Shown: one piece after another, positions 1-9,167 of the stretch
Position numbering within the stretch: the stretch's first letter is position 1
How the letters are laid out: every line of letters begins with the position of its first letter
Source of the DNA: Streptomyces piniterrae
GTDB lineage: Bacteria > Actinomycetota > Actinomycetes > Streptomycetales > Streptomycetaceae
Direction: 5' to 3'
NCBI RefSeq assembly: GCF_005048155.1
Contig: NZ_SUMB01000001.1
Location: 620,001-684,000, forward strand
DNA: 64,000 nt
Made by a program: the position numbers and the translations under genes
The notes under the pieces: generated by a model
The model's input: only the letters and a program-made list of their open reading frames with translations
Told to the model about the DNA's origin: nothing
Database searches by the model: none

Positions 1-1
1 G

Positions 2-490
2 GCCTTCGTGCTCGGCCGCCGGATGGATGTGCTGGGTTGGAACGCACTCGGCGATGCCGTTTCGGGCTTCTCCGGCATGCCCGACGGCCGGCGCAACCAG
101 GCCCGCTACGCCTTCCTCGACCCGGCGGCCCGGGACTTCTACCTCGACTGGGACGCGGTGGCCGCCGAGACCGTGGCGTACCTGCGGCTCGACGCGGGAC
201 GGCATCCGCACGACAAGCTCCTGGCCGAGCTGGTCGGTGAACTGTCGCTCGGCAGCGAGCCGTTCCGTCGCCTGTGGGCGGATCACCAGGTCAAGGAGAA
301 GACGCACGGAGTCAAACGCATGCGGCACCCGGAGGCGGGTGACCTGGAACTCGGCTACGAGACGTTGGCGCTTCCCGGCGACCCGGACCAGTTGCTGGTC
401 GTCTACACGGCCTCTCCGGGCTCCCGAACCGCTGAGAAACTCGCCGTGCTGGCGAGCTGGACGGTGCGGCCGGCCGCCCCGCACGCCTGA
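2..490 (+). CDS. XRE-family regulator, MmyB-like ligand-binding domain (3' part)
   Basis: This is the C-terminal part of a helix-turn-helix regulator; the 5' end and the XRE DNA-binding domain lie outside the window. The frame is open to the first complete codon, and the visible 160-odd residues are the MmyB-like ligand-binding domain (pattern LGWNALGDAVSG, then ARYAFLDPAARDFY, then KRMRHPEAGDLEL). The full-length paralogue at 19192-20112 aligns along the whole visible length, which gives the family and shows what is missing. Members of this Streptomyces family usually repress a neighbouring oxidoreductase gene; no such partner is visible here because the DNA upstream is cut off. Confidence 0.9.
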   Translation, partial: AFVLGRRMDVLGWNALGDAVSGFSGMPDGRRNQARYAFLDPAARDFYLDWDAVAAETVAYLRLDAGRHPHDKLLAELVGELSLGSEPFRRLWADHQVKEKTHGVKRMRHPEAGDLELGYETLALPGDPDQLLVVYTASPGSRTAEKLAVLASWTVRPAAPHA

Positions 491-509
491 GATCGGCCCC
501 CAAAGACGA

Positions 510-1316
510 TCAAGCGGTGGTTTCCCGGGGAGCGACCCTCTCGACGGGGACGCCGAGGCCGCGGATGGCCGCGATCTCCTCGTCGGACGTGGCGGTATCG
601 GTGACGACCGACTCGTACAGGGCGACGGTGCCGTACGCATAGGTGGCGGTCTTGCCGAATTTCGAGTGGTCCGCCAGCAGGACGGCCTTGTTGGCGGAGG
701 CCAGCATCGCTTCCTTGACCTCGGCGTACTCCCGCAGGGGGTGGAAGAGCCGCCCTTCGAGGACGGCCGTGGCGGACATCAGCGCGAGGTCGGCGCGCAT
801 CCGCGAGAGAGCGCCGGTGACCTCGGGACCGGTGCACGAATTGAACTCGCCGTGATAGCGCCCGCCCAGAAGAGTGACGTCCACACCGGGCGCGGATCCC
901 AGACGCTGCGCCAGGCCGACCGAGTTGGTGACCACGGTGAGCTGATCGATGCCGGCCACTATGTCGGCCAGAGGGTAGATGGTGGTGGAGTCGTCCATGA
1001 AGACGGTGCTGCCCGGTGTGATCCGGCCGGCCACCGCGGCGCACAGCGCGCTCTTGGCCGCGAGGCCGACGCTTTCACGGAAGCGGGTGGCGGTCTCCAT
1101 GGTCAGGGCGGGGAAGGCCACGGCTCGCCCGCGCTCCTTGCGGAGCAGGTGGCGCCCGGCGAGGTCGTCGAGGTCGCGGTGCATGGTCATCAGGCTGACG
1201 CCGAAGTGGGCGGCGAGATCGTCGGTGCGGATTTCACCCTGTTCGGCGACATAGCGCAGGACGGCCTGGCGTCGCTGTTCCACCTCGGCCTGCGACAGCC
1301 GTGGCTTGGCGGGCAT
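510..1316 (-). CDS. DeoR-family transcriptional regulator
   Basis: A 268-residue DeoR-type sugar-responsive regulator. An N-terminal winged helix (about residues 8-60, helix LAAHFGVSLMTMHRDLDDL) is followed by a DeoR C-terminal phospho-sugar sensor domain with TNSVGLAQRL and LLGGRYHGEFNSCTGPE, typical of the ribose-5-phosphate-isomerase-like fold. The ATG at 1316 is chosen because a GGAGG element sits about 7 bases upstream; the frame continues upstream only by reading into the dehydrogenase. It is the last gene of the importer operon, 34 bp after the dehydrogenase, so it probably controls that operon in response to a phosphorylated intermediate (inference). Confidence 0.93.
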   Translation of the reverse strand: MPAKPRLSQAEVEQRRQAVLRYVAEQGEIRTDDLAAHFGVSLMTMHRDLDDLAGRHLLRKERGRAVAFPALTMETATRFRESVGLAAKSALCAAVAGRITPGSTVFMDDSTTIYPLADIVAGIDQLTVVTNSVGLAQRLGSAPGVDVTLLGGRYHGEFNSCTGPEVTGALSRMRADLALMSATAVLEGRLFHPLREYAEVKEAMLASANKAVLLADHSKFGKTATYAYGTVALYESVVTDTATSDEEIAAIRGLGVPVERVAPRETTA

Positions 1317-1350
1317 ACAGCCCTCCTTCCTCCCCATGCCCATATGGTGG

Positions 1351-2406
1351 TCAGCTCGGCTGCGGACGTACCAGGGGCTTGATCGTCGTGCGGTCACGGG
1401 CAGCCGCGGTGAGCGCCTGCCCTGCTTCCTCCAGGCCGTACCGGTGGCTGACCAGCCGGTCCAGTCGCACCTCGCCGGAGGCGGCGAGAGCGATCGCGGT
1501 CGGCCAGGTGTTGGCGTACCGGAAGGTGCCGGTGACCTCGATCTCGAAGTTTTGCACATGGGCCAGCGGGAGAGGCACCGAGTCGCCGCCCATGCCGACC
1601 AGGACCGCCCGGCCGGCCCGCCCGACGGTGCGGATCGCCTCGTCGATGACGGCCGGGACGCCGGAGCACTCCAGCAGGACGTCCGGTGCGAAGCCGGTGG
1701 CGGCGAGGCCGGTGTCACGGGCGTCCACGGTGGCGGTGGCGCCCAACTGCCGGGCGAGGTCGAGCCGGTGGGGCGCGATATCGCTGACGACGACCTCCGT
1801 GGCGCCGAAGGCACGGGCGGTCTGGGCGGCGACCAGCCCGATGGGGCCCGCGCCGGTGACCAGAACCCGCGATCCCGGGGTGACCCGGCCCTTGCGGGAA
1901 GCCCAGACACCCACCGACAGCGGCTCCAGCAGGGCCGCGGCCTCCGCGGTCAGCCGGTCGGGGACGGGGTGCGCGAAGTTCTCGTCCACCGCGACGTATT
2001 CGCACAGAGCGCCGTCGACCGGCGGGGTCGCGTAGAAGGACACATCGGGGCAGAGGTTGTACCGGCCCCGGCGGCACTGTGCGCAGGTGCCACAGGGCAC
2101 GCCCGGCTCGACCGACACCAGCTGTCCCGGCTGGTGTCGCCGCGCCCCCGGGCCGAGGGCGACCACGGTGCCGCCCGGCTCATGGCCGAGGACCATGGGG
2201 GAGCGGACGACGAAATCGGCGATCCTGCCGTGCTCGTAGTAGTGGACGTCGGAGCCGCAGATGCCGACCGCTTCGATACGTACCAGGACCTGGCCAGGGC
2301 CGGGCCGCGGTACCGGCCGTTCCTGTATCTCCAGTTCCCTCGGCGCGCGCAGCACGGCGGCGCGCATGGTGGACGGGAGGTGCGAGGGCAGGGTGGTGAC
2401 GGTCAT
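1351..2406 (-). CDS. Zinc-dependent polyol (sorbitol/xylitol-type) dehydrogenase
   Basis: A 351-residue medium-chain dehydrogenase. The N-terminal catalytic domain carries the catalytic-zinc motif VGICGSDVHYY and GHEPGG. The structural-zinc loop has four cysteines spaced C-x2-C-x2-C-x7-C in PCGTCAQCRRGRYNLC. The Rossmann motif VTGAGPIGLVAAQ and a following acidic residue (VVVSD) favour NAD. This pattern is that of sorbitol/xylitol/L-iditol dehydrogenases, oxidising a sugar alcohol to a ketose. The ATG at 2406 overlaps the stop of the upstream permease gene (ATGA), so the two are translationally coupled. It presumably oxidises the imported polyol; the exact substrate cannot be told from sequence. 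Confidence 0.92.
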   Translation of the reverse strand: MTVTTLPSHLPSTMRAAVLRAPRELEIQERPVPRPGPGQVLVRIEAVGICGSDVHYYEHGRIADFVVRSPMVLGHEPGGTVVALGPGARRHQPGQLVSVEPGVPCGTCAQCRRGRYNLCPDVSFYATPPVDGALCEYVAVDENFAHPVPDRLTAEAAALLEPLSVGVWASRKGRVTPGSRVLVTGAGPIGLVAAQTARAFGATEVVVSDIAPHRLDLARQLGATATVDARDTGLAATGFAPDVLLECSGVPAVIDEAIRTVGRAGRAVLVGMGGDSVPLPLAHVQNFEIEVTGTFRYANTWPTAIALAASGEVRLDRLVSHRYGLEEAGQALTAAARDRTTIKPLVRPQPS

Positions 2407-3260
2407 TCTCCGGTCACGGCTCCCATGGTCAGGCCGGTGACCAGCCACCGGCGTACGGCGAGGCCGACCAGCATCATCGGGACCACCACGACGGTCCCGA
2501 TGGCGGTCAGCTGGCCCCAGTCGATACCGGTCTGGGTGACCAGCTGGCTGGCGGCGATGGGCAGGGTCTGGGTGTGCGGTCCGCTGAGCACGAGGGCGAA
2601 GGCGTAGTCGTTCCAGGCGAAGACCAGACACAGCACGAAGGTGGTGACCAGCCCGGGGCGGGTCAGCGGCAGGACGACGTACCGGAACGCCTGCCAGTTG
2701 GTGCAGCCCGCGACCTGCGCGGATTCCTCCAGGGAGGCGGGCACCTCGGCGAAGAAGGCACTCAGCAGCCAGATCGCGAACGGCAGGTTGAAGCTCAGAT
2801 AGGCCAGTACGAGACCGGGCAGGGTGTCGATCAGCCCGAGGAACCGGAAGATCAGGAAGATCGGCAGCACCACGGCGGCGATCGGGGCCATCCGGGTGGA
2901 GATGATCCAGAAGGACAGGTGTTTCTTGCCGCGCGCCCGGGTTCGGGCCAGTCCGTAGCCGGCGAGCGCCCCGAGCGCGGTGGCCAGCAGCGCGGAGGCG
3001 CCGGCGGCGATCACGCTGTTGCTCAGGTACGGCCAGAGGTTGTTGGCGCCGCCGAAGAGGTTCCGGTAGTGCTCCAGTGTCGGTGCGAACCAGAGGTCGG
3101 GGGTGGACGCGGTGACCTCGGCCGTCGGCTTCAAGGAGGACAGCAGCATCCAGCCGAGCGGAACCAGCGTCCATATCAGGGCGAGGGCGAGGACGACGCG
3201 TACGAGGGTGCGGGAGGTGCGGGTGCCGCGTTCCAGCGGGCCGGCCGTGGCAGCGGTCAT
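2403..3260 (-). CDS. Carbohydrate ABC transporter permease (MalG-like)
   Basis: A 285-residue inner-membrane permease with about six transmembrane helices. The EAA loop that contacts the ATPase reads EESAQVAGCTNWQAFRYVVLPL, between helices in the C-terminal half. The long N-terminal stretch before the first periplasmic segment and the LWFAPTLEHYRNLF signature are typical of CUT1-family MalG/UgpE-type subunits. Both ends overlap neighbours by ATGA, giving a tightly coupled binding protein-permease-permease-dehydrogenase operon. No ATPase gene is present, as in many streptomycete CUT1 importers that share the multi-purpose ATPase MsiK. Confidence 0.95.
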   Translation of the reverse strand: MTAATAGPLERGTRTSRTLVRVVLALALIWTLVPLGWMLLSSLKPTAEVTASTPDLWFAPTLEHYRNLFGGANNLWPYLSNSVIAAGASALLATALGALAGYGLARTRARGKKHLSFWIISTRMAPIAAVVLPIFLIFRFLGLIDTLPGLVLAYLSFNLPFAIWLLSAFFAEVPASLEESAQVAGCTNWQAFRYVVLPLTRPGLVTTFVLCLVFAWNDYAFALVLSGPHTQTLPIAASQLVTQTGIDWGQLTAIGTVVVVPMMLVGLAVRRWLVTGLTMGAVTGE

Positions 3261-4201
3261 CGGGTCGGCTCCTTTCGTTCGAGGAGGCGGACGAAGTAGC
3301 GGGCCACGACCGTGGTGACGGCCAGCATCAGCAGGCCGGTCACGGACGCGTAGCCGAAGTCGAAGAACCGGAACGCGGTCTCGTACAACTCGACAGAGGC
3401 CGTCTTGGTCGCGTCGGCGGGGCCACCGCCGGTGGTGTTCCAGATGATGTCGAAGTAGCGCAGCGCGTCCATGGAGCGGATCAGCAGCGCCACCAGGAGC
3501 ACCGGGGCGATGGACGGCAGCACGATGTGGCGCAGCGTCCGCAGCAGACCGGCGCCGTCGAGGGCGGCGGCCTCCAGCACGGCGGAGGGCACCGAGCTCA
3601 GACCGGCCAGCGCGATCAGGGCGATGAGCGGCGTCCATTCCCAGACGTCCATCAGGGTCACGGCGGCGAAGGCCGTCGTCTTGTCGGCCATCACATCGCC
3701 GTGGTAGCCGACTTGCCGCAGCAGCCAGGCGTACAGCCCGAAGGTGGAGTCGGTGAGGAACCGGCCCAGCAGGCCGGCGATGACCGGTGCCACGAACATC
3801 GGGAGCAGCAGCAGGCTGAGCGCGGCGTTGCGGGCGCTCCGCAGCCGCCACAGACAGATGGCGAGGGCGGTGCCGAGTGCCATCTCGCCGCCGACGGTGA
3901 GGACGAAGTACCCGGCGGTACGGGCCCACGCCCAGGCCGTGTCCGGGTCACCGAACAGGCGTGTCCAGTTGGCCGCACCGACGCTCTCCAGCCGGAGACC
4001 GCCGAGCAGATGCACCCGGGAGAAGCTCATGGCGACGACCGCGGCGAACGGCAGCAGCGACACGGCGGCGAGCACCAGCAGCCCGGGCGCCATCATCCGG
4101 CCGGCGAAACCGGGCAGAGCGATCCTGGAGCGGCGTGCCGGCTGTCCGGAACGGTCGGCACGGTCGGCACCGCGCACGGCGTCGGTCACGGAGGAATCCA
4201 T
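3257..4201 (-). CDS. Sugar ABC transporter permease (MalF-like)
   Basis: A 314-residue permease partner of the gene at 2403-3260. After a cytoplasmic N-terminus rich in charged residues there are about six hydrophobic helices starting near residue 37. The EAA-type loop EAAALDGAGLLRTLRHIVLPS lies about 80 residues from the C-terminus, as in UgpA/LacF-type subunits. Start ATG 4201 lies two bases after the stop of the binding-protein gene. The product forms the heterodimeric channel with the MalG-like subunit. Confidence 0.95.
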   Translation of the reverse strand: MDSSVTDAVRGADRADRSGQPARRSRIALPGFAGRMMAPGLLVLAAVSLLPFAAVVAMSFSRVHLLGGLRLESVGAANWTRLFGDPDTAWAWARTAGYFVLTVGGEMALGTALAICLWRLRSARNAALSLLLLPMFVAPVIAGLLGRFLTDSTFGLYAWLLRQVGYHGDVMADKTTAFAAVTLMDVWEWTPLIALIALAGLSSVPSAVLEAAALDGAGLLRTLRHIVLPSIAPVLLVALLIRSMDALRYFDIIWNTTGGGPADATKTASVELYETAFRFFDFGYASVTGLLMLAVTTVVARYFVRLLERKEPTR

Positions 4202-4203
4202 GG

Positions 4204-5670
4204 TCACTTCACCCGCCTGCGGGTCGTGATGCGGTCGATACGGTCGGCGGCGGCGTGCATCGCCGCGGCGGGCGAGGTGTCCCCGGCGAGCATGCCGGAC
4301 ACCTGCGTGTAGATCGTGGTGTCGCACTCCGCCCACATGGGGATCTTCGGCCGCAGTCCGATGTCGGCGCTCTCCCAGGTCCGCCGTACGGCGCGCGCGG
4401 ACAGCATGTTGGGCATCTTCGAGGGCCGGTGTTCGGCCGCGGTGACGCGCGGCATCGCGTAGACCGAGGTACGGGTCGGGGTGCCGCCGCCCACCGTGCT
4501 GGCCAGATTGGCCAGCTGGGTCTTCGGCGCGGTGGCCCAGTTCAGGAAGAGCCAGGCGGCTTTCCTGCGCCGGGGCGGGACGACGTTCGAGATGGCGATC
4601 CCGGTGCCGCCGTACATCCCGGCCGAGCGGGCCGGGCCCTTGGGCAGCCGGGCGTAGCCGACCTTGCCCGGCATGGCGGCCTCGTTGGACGCCGCGTACT
4701 CGTGCCAGTTGGGACACATCGCGATCCGCCCGGCCCGGAAGGCGGCCCCCACCCCGTCCCAGTCCCAGGTCCGCGAGCCGGGGTCGGCGGTGGCCAGCAG
4801 CCGCTGGTAGAACTCGGCCCCCGCGATCGCCTCGTCCGAGCGCAGCAGGCACTTTCCGGGATCCCCGGTGCCCAGCCGGCCCACCTGCTTCCCGTTGTCG
4901 AAGTAGTCACCGCCGTAGGACCAGAGCAGGTTGGAGAAGTCGCACATCAGCGAGTCGTGCTGCTTGGCCTGGTGGCCGGTCCCGTACCGCACCTCGTCGG
5001 TCTTGTCGTTGAACCAGCGGGCGATCGCGGCGTACTGCTCCCACGTCGAGTCCTCGGACGGTGTGGGGTCGAAGCCGAGATCGTCGGCCATCCGCTCCCG
5101 GTGCCTGGCGAACAGGTCGGCCCGGTACTGCCAGACCATGGTCGGGCAGTCGTACGGCAGTGCCAGGACCTTCTCCGCGTCCTGGAAGCGGCCTGCCGCG
5201 TCCAGGTGGGTGGGGATGAAGTCATCGAAGCCGCCCGGCAGTTGGGGCAGTGCGGGGTCGTCCTCGAACTCCCGCAGATCGACGAAGGCGGGCGCATACG
5301 GGGCGAGCACCTGATACGGGTCCGCGTACACGACGTCGTATGCGCCGTTCCCCGAGGCGAAGTCCAGGGCGACCTTCTGGGCCAGCGCCGACAGCTCCAG
5401 CGTCACGATGTTGACCCGTATGCCGGTCAGTTCGGTGAACGGCTTGAGGTTGGCCGCGATCGCGGCGGTCGGTGCGGTGTTCTCGGAGATGAAGTTCAAG
5501 GTGGTGCCGGCGTACCGCCGCCAGGGTGCGGCGCCGGCGTCGAAGGCCGCGTCGGCGCGGCTCGCACAGGAGGTGAGCAGACCCGCCGCGCCCGCCGCGG
5601 CGGCGCCCCGCAGGAGGGAGCGGCGGCTGACGGGCGGGGTCGGGGGTCTGGCAGGCAGGGGAGAGGACAT
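4204..5670 (-). CDS. ABC transporter substrate-binding lipoprotein (Tat-type signal)
   Basis: A 488-residue extracellular solute-binding protein, first gene of the importer operon. The N-terminus has a twin-arginine motif SRRSLLRGAAAAG followed by a lipobox LLTSC, so it is probably exported folded by Tat and lipid-anchored. The mature part shows the family-1 binding protein pattern (TTLNFISENTAPTAAI, VYADPYQVLAPYA, RTWDWDGVGAAF). The length is slightly above the usual 420-450 residues. It should capture a sugar or polyol for the two permeases downstream. The 200-bp divergent gap to the LacI gene holds the likely operators. Confidence 0.93.
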   Translation of the reverse strand: MSSPLPARPPTPPVSRRSLLRGAAAAGAAGLLTSCASRADAAFDAGAAPWRRYAGTTLNFISENTAPTAAIAANLKPFTELTGIRVNIVTLELSALAQKVALDFASGNGAYDVVYADPYQVLAPYAPAFVDLREFEDDPALPQLPGGFDDFIPTHLDAAGRFQDAEKVLALPYDCPTMVWQYRADLFARHRERMADDLGFDPTPSEDSTWEQYAAIARWFNDKTDEVRYGTGHQAKQHDSLMCDFSNLLWSYGGDYFDNGKQVGRLGTGDPGKCLLRSDEAIAGAEFYQRLLATADPGSRTWDWDGVGAAFRAGRIAMCPNWHEYAASNEAAMPGKVGYARLPKGPARSAGMYGGTGIAISNVVPPRRRKAAWLFLNWATAPKTQLANLASTVGGGTPTRTSVYAMPRVTAAEHRPSKMPNMLSARAVRRTWESADIGLRPKIPMWAECDTTIYTQVSGMLAGDTSPAAAMHAAADRIDRITTRRRVK

Positions 5671-5719
5671 GGAGGTGCGTCCCTTGGGAGTCGTCGGGGG
5701 CGAACATCGATAGGCAGCA

Positions 5720-5750
5720 TTGTTAGCAGAAGATCTCCGCTTTGTTAACG
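5720..5750. promoter_or_regulatory. Direct repeat TTGTTA(G/A)C, candidate operator
   Basis: TTGTTAGCAG at 5720-5729 and TTGTTAACG at 5742-5750 are 22 bp apart, about two helical turns, in an AT-richer island between the divergent binding-protein and LacI genes. The position suits an operator or the promoter of the importer operon. The link to either the LacI or the DeoR protein is inference. Confidence 0.4.
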
Positions 5751-5871
5751 CATCTTGCGTGAAATATCTTGCCGACTTATCGTTGTGGTCGGTGCGGAGG
5801 GGCTGCGAGCCATGCCCTGGTGATCAACGCGGCGACCCCGGTGAGCAGGCCGACCGTGCTACGTTCGAGCC

Positions 5872-6963
5872 ATGGTGAGAGACCATCGCCAGGCCACGTT
5901 GGCGGATGTGGCGCGCAGGGCCGGGGTCTCGACATCGACGGTTTCGCGGGCGGTCCGCGGGGTGTCGACGGTGTCCCCGGAAGCCCGGAGCCGCGTGGAA
6001 CGAGCGGCCCAGGAGTTGTCCTTCGCTCTCTCCCGTAGTGCGTCGAGCCTCGTCACGGGCAAGACCGGCCGCGTCGCCGTCCTGACGCCCGGCCTCCCGC
6101 GGGCCCCCTGGTTCCTCGGCACCGCCCTCACCGGCTTGGCGGAAGGGCTGCGCGACGCCGATCTGGATCTTCTGGCCTATGTCATCACCGACGCTTCGGA
6201 ACGGGCGGCCTTCTTCGACCGGCTGCCGGCCCGGCGCAACGCCGATGCCGTGATGGTGATGTCCTTCATCCTCACCGAGGAGGAGCGGGAGCGGCTCGAC
6301 GAACTCGACGTACCTCTGGTGTTCGTCAGCCAGCACGCACCCGGCAGGGCCAGCGTCTACATAGATGACGCCGCCGGCGCCCGCCGGGGCATGCGGTACC
6401 TGCTGAACCTCGGGCACCGGCGCATCGCCCACCTCCAGTCGGCCGCCGTGGACTCGTTCGTCTGGAGCGCCTACGACCGGCTGGTCGGCTACCGCGAGGC
6501 CCTGGAAGAAGCCGGACTGCCCTACGACGACGCTCTCGTGGTGCGCGCCGAACTCAACCGTCCCGGCATCCGGGAAGCGATCGGCGCTCTGCTGAGCGAG
6601 CCGCAGATGCCCACCGCCATCTTCGTGGAAGCCGATGACATGGCCTTCGAGGTGATGAGCGTCCTGCGATCCTGCGGCATCGACGTGCCCGGACAGATCT
6701 CCGTCCTCGGCTTCGACGATCACCCCCTCGCCGAGATGCTCGACCTGTCCACCGTCGCCCAGTCCGCCTGGCACACGGGACACACCGCTGCCGGACTTGT
6801 TTCATCGATCCTCACGGACCCGGACAGCGACCCCGCCCGCCACATCGCGCTCCCCACCCATCTCATCCCCCGAGGGAGCACGGCCCCGCCCCCGGCGGAC
6901 CGCCTTGCGGAGGCCGCTGCCGAAGGACCACCGCCACCAGGTCCTACGGGAGACGGCGCCTGA
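5872..6963 (+). CDS. LacI-family transcriptional regulator
   Basis: A 363-residue LacI/GalR regulator transcribed away from the sugar importer. The N-terminal helix-turn-helix and hinge read ATLADVARRAGVSTSTVSRA, followed by a periplasmic-binding-protein-like sensor domain (RMAVLTPG-type strand, GMRYLLNLGHRRIAHLQ, VLGFDDHPLAEMLDL). The C-terminal 30 residues are Pro/Ala-rich and not part of the fold. Its divergent placement makes it the probable local repressor of the importer operon, which then has two regulators, LacI outside and DeoR inside. Confidence 0.93.
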   Translation: MVRDHRQATLADVARRAGVSTSTVSRAVRGVSTVSPEARSRVERAAQELSFALSRSASSLVTGKTGRVAVLTPGLPRAPWFLGTALTGLAEGLRDADLDLLAYVITDASERAAFFDRLPARRNADAVMVMSFILTEEERERLDELDVPLVFVSQHAPGRASVYIDDAAGARRGMRYLLNLGHRRIAHLQSAAVDSFVWSAYDRLVGYREALEEAGLPYDDALVVRAELNRPGIREAIGALLSEPQMPTAIFVEADDMAFEVMSVLRSCGIDVPGQISVLGFDDHPLAEMLDLSTVAQSAWHTGHTAAGLVSSILTDPDSDPARHIALPTHLIPRGSTAPPPADRLAEAAAEGPPPPGPTGDGA

Positions 6964-7005
6964 CGGGCCGTCACCGCAGCGAGGTGGCGCAGCCTCCCGC
7001 GCCGG

Positions 7006-7998
7006 TCAGCCGGTCTCCTCGCCGGCGTGGGGGAGCGGGCCGGTGCCGGTGTATCCCCGTTGGCCGGCGGGGTTCCGGGACGCCCCGAGACGTTCGAGCA
7101 GCAGCCCCTCCCGGGTGGACCATGGACAGATCTCCACGCTCTCCACTCCACACGTCACCATGAGGCTCTCGGCGACCAGCGCCCCTGCCAGGGACTGCTC
7201 GGCGCGATGTCGTGAGATGCCCGGCAGTGCGGCTCGGCGCTCCGGGCCGACGCCGGCCAGCAGGCGGATGGTCGCCCCCAGCTGAGACAGGGTCAACTGC
7301 CGCCGTGACCGTCGTGGCCTGCTCCCTGAGGCGTTGGCGAGCCGTGCCAGTTGCTCGAACGTCCGGGAGCAGGCGACGACTCGGTCCCCCTTCTCGGCCG
7401 ACGGCATACCGGGTGCCGCACTCAGGCAGTGCCGCAGATGCCGCCGGACCTCGTTCAGGTGCTGCCGGGAGGACGCGGTCCCGCCGGGCAGCAGCTCCCG
7501 GGTGACGCTCCGGGCGCCCAGTGGAAGGGAGCGCGCGAGCCGGGGCTGGTCACCCGTCCCCGAGGCGACTTCCACGGTGCCGCCGCCGATGTCCAGGACC
7601 AACAAGGGGCCCGCCTCGGGGCCCACCCACTGGCGAGCCGCCACATAGGCCAACCGTGCCTCCTCCTCACCGGACAGCACCTGCAGCCAGGTGCCGGTGG
7701 CGCGGGCCACCCGCGCGATGACCTCCTCGCGATTGGGGGCGTCCCGGATGACGGACGTGGCGAATGCGAACACCTCCGCCAGGCGCAGCCGCGGGTCCGC
7801 GGCGATCGCCTCGGCAACTCCCCGCTGCACGCTTTTGATCCCCGCCTTGCCCAGCCGCCCTCTCCGGTCGAGCGTCTCGTGCAGTCTCAGACGCACCTTG
7901 TGGGAGAAGACCGGCTCCAGCACCGAACCCGGTCGCCACCTCTGCACCGTCAGCAGAGCACTGTGGCACCCGACGTCGAGCACACCTGCTTGCTGCAT
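7006..7998 (-). CDS. Ppx/GppA-family phosphatase-like protein
   Basis: A 330-residue member of the exopolyphosphatase/guanosine pentaphosphatase family (ASKHA fold). Visible motifs are the phosphate-1 region [27 protein letters not shown], and the phosphate-2 loop [13 protein letters not shown]. The usual S-N pair of the first loop (DxGSNS) is here CHS, which may weaken catalysis. ATG 7998 is preferred over the GTG at 8004 because AGGGGG lies six bases before the ATG but directly abuts the GTG. It stands alone between unrelated genes, so whether it acts on polyphosphate or pppGpp is open. Confidence 0.85.
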   Translation of the reverse strand: MQQAGVLDVGCHSALLTVQRWRPGSVLEPVFSHKVRLRLHETLDRRGRLGKAGIKSVQRGVAEAIAADPRLRLAEVFAFATSVIRDAPNREEVIARVARATGTWLQVLSGEEEARLAYVAARQWVGPEAGPLLVLDIGGGTVEVASGTGDQPRLARSLPLGARSVTRELLPGGTASSRQHLNEVRRHLRHCLSAAPGMPSAEKGDRVVACSRTFEQLARLANASGSRPRRSRRQLTLSQLGATIRLLAGVGPERRAALPGISRHRAEQSLAGALVAESLMVTCGVESVEICPWSTREGLLLERLGASRNPAGQRGYTGTGPLPHAGEETG

Positions 7999-8198
7999 CC
8001 CCACCCCCTGTCATCACGCTGCCGGCCCCCCGACCGTGCGGATCGAGTCCCACGGCATCGCAACGCGTCCTGCCGGAAAGGGACTTACACCCACCCCCAT
8101 TATGTAACCATGATGTCACTGTATGTGGCTATATCGGTGGCGATACCGACGCCCTAGGCTTCCCTTCCGGCATCGACTTCGACCCAGGAGCGCACCTC

Positions 8199-8747
8199 AT
8201 GATCGACCCTGCCCGGAAGCACCCGTATCCCGACGCTCTGGGACCGGACGAAGCGCCTGCGCCGCACGCGCTGCTCACTCCGTTGCTCGGGTTCCTGGGA
8301 ACCTGGACCGGCCGGGGCCGCGGCGGATATCCGACGCTCGCCGAGGAGTTCGCGTATGCGCAGGAGGTCGTCTTCAGTCACGACGGGCGCCCCTTCCTCC
8401 GCTACGAGGCGCGCGCCTGGTTGATCGACGCGGACGGGACCCCGCTGCGGCCGGCGGCCCGGGAGAGCGGCTGGTGGCGGCTGCAGTCCGAGGGGCGGGT
8501 GGAGGCGTTGGTCACCCAGCCCACCGGCATCGCGGAGATTCTGGTCGGCCGTGCGGCCGATGGCACGGTCGACCTCACCACCCATCAGGTGGCGCTCGCT
8601 CCCACGGCCAAGGAGGTCGACGCCAGCCGCCGCAGCTACACCCTGACCGACGAGGGCACGCTCGACTTCGTCCACGACCTCGCCGCGGTCGGCCAGCCGC
8701 TACAGCACCATCTCGCGGCCCGGCTCCGACGCGTGGGCGACAGCTAG
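8199..8747 (+). CDS. Nitrobindin / FABP-like heme-binding protein
   Basis: A 182-residue protein with the nitrobindin (DUF1794, THAP4-like) signature: [15 protein letters not shown] near the N-terminus, the strand [19 protein letters not shown], and [22 protein letters not shown]. The family is a ten-stranded beta-barrel that binds heme, and actinobacterial members isomerise peroxynitrite to nitrate. AGGAG at 8187-8191 fits the ATG start. Its neighbours do not suggest a pathway. Confidence 0.9.
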   Translation: MIDPARKHPYPDALGPDEAPAPHALLTPLLGFLGTWTGRGRGGYPTLAEEFAYAQEVVFSHDGRPFLRYEARAWLIDADGTPLRPAARESGWWRLQSEGRVEALVTQPTGIAEILVGRAADGTVDLTTHQVALAPTAKEVDASRRSYTLTDEGTLDFVHDLAAVGQPLQHHLAARLRRVGDS

Positions 8748-8760
8748 GCCGCGCCAACCA

Positions 8761-8792
8761 GCAGACGGCGGCGCAGCAGCGTCGCCGTCTGC
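8761..8792. terminator. Hairpin between convergent genes
   Basis: GCAGACGGCG (8761-8770) pairs with CGCCGTCTGC (8783-8792), a 10-bp perfect stem with a 12-nt loop. It lies between the convergent nitrobindin-like and ABM-like genes, so it can serve both. Confidence 0.7.
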
Positions 8793-8803
8793 CGTTTCAC
8801 GGC

Positions 8804-9082
8804 TCAGGCCGCCACCAGGGGAACGATATCGCGGGGGCGTGATTCGCGCTCGTCGTAGGCGACATCCACTCCCGCCTCCGCCACCGCCGCGAACGAGGCG
8901 GCCCGTGCGTCCTCGGACTCCCACCGCACGATCGAAATCACCGCGTCGCCGGACGCCCAGCACTCGCCCGACAGGCATCCCGGTGTCCGCAACATGACGT
9001 CGCGGACCTGGCGGACGCGGGAGATGAACTCCTCGCGGTGAGCAGCGTGCGGATAGTGGTACGCCACCATTCCCACGTTCAT
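8804..9082 (-). CDS. Antibiotic biosynthesis monooxygenase (ABM)-domain-like protein
   Basis: A 92-residue dimeric alpha+beta-barrel-type small protein. The pattern VGMVAYHYPHAAHREEFISRVRQVRDVMLRTPGCLSGECW, then VISIVRWES near residue 50, resembles ABM/stress-responsive families that include quinone-forming monooxygenases and heme-degrading proteins. Catalytic residues are not conserved enough to name a reaction. The 5' leader on the minus strand consists of a 9-bp tandem repeat. Confidence 0.75.
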   Translation of the reverse strand: MNVGMVAYHYPHAAHREEFISRVRQVRDVMLRTPGCLSGECWASGDAVISIVRWESEDARAASFAAVAEAGVDVAYDERESRPRDIVPLVAA

Positions 9083-9092
9083 GATGATCTCC

Positions 9093-9128
9093 CTGGTATC
9101 TCTGGCATCTCTGGTATCTCTCGCATCT
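9093..9128. repeat. 9-bp tandem repeat CTGGTATCT, four copies
   Basis: CTGGTATCT, CTGGCATCT, CTGGTATCT and CTCGCATCT follow one another without gaps, directly upstream of the ABM-like gene (minus strand, start 9082). On the transcribed strand it reads as repeated AGAGATNCCAG and leads into the ribosome-binding GGGAG. Confidence 0.85.
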
Positions 9129-9167
9129 CTCGGTGGAGCTTCTTGTTTCGGACCCCGGTGGATCGGG

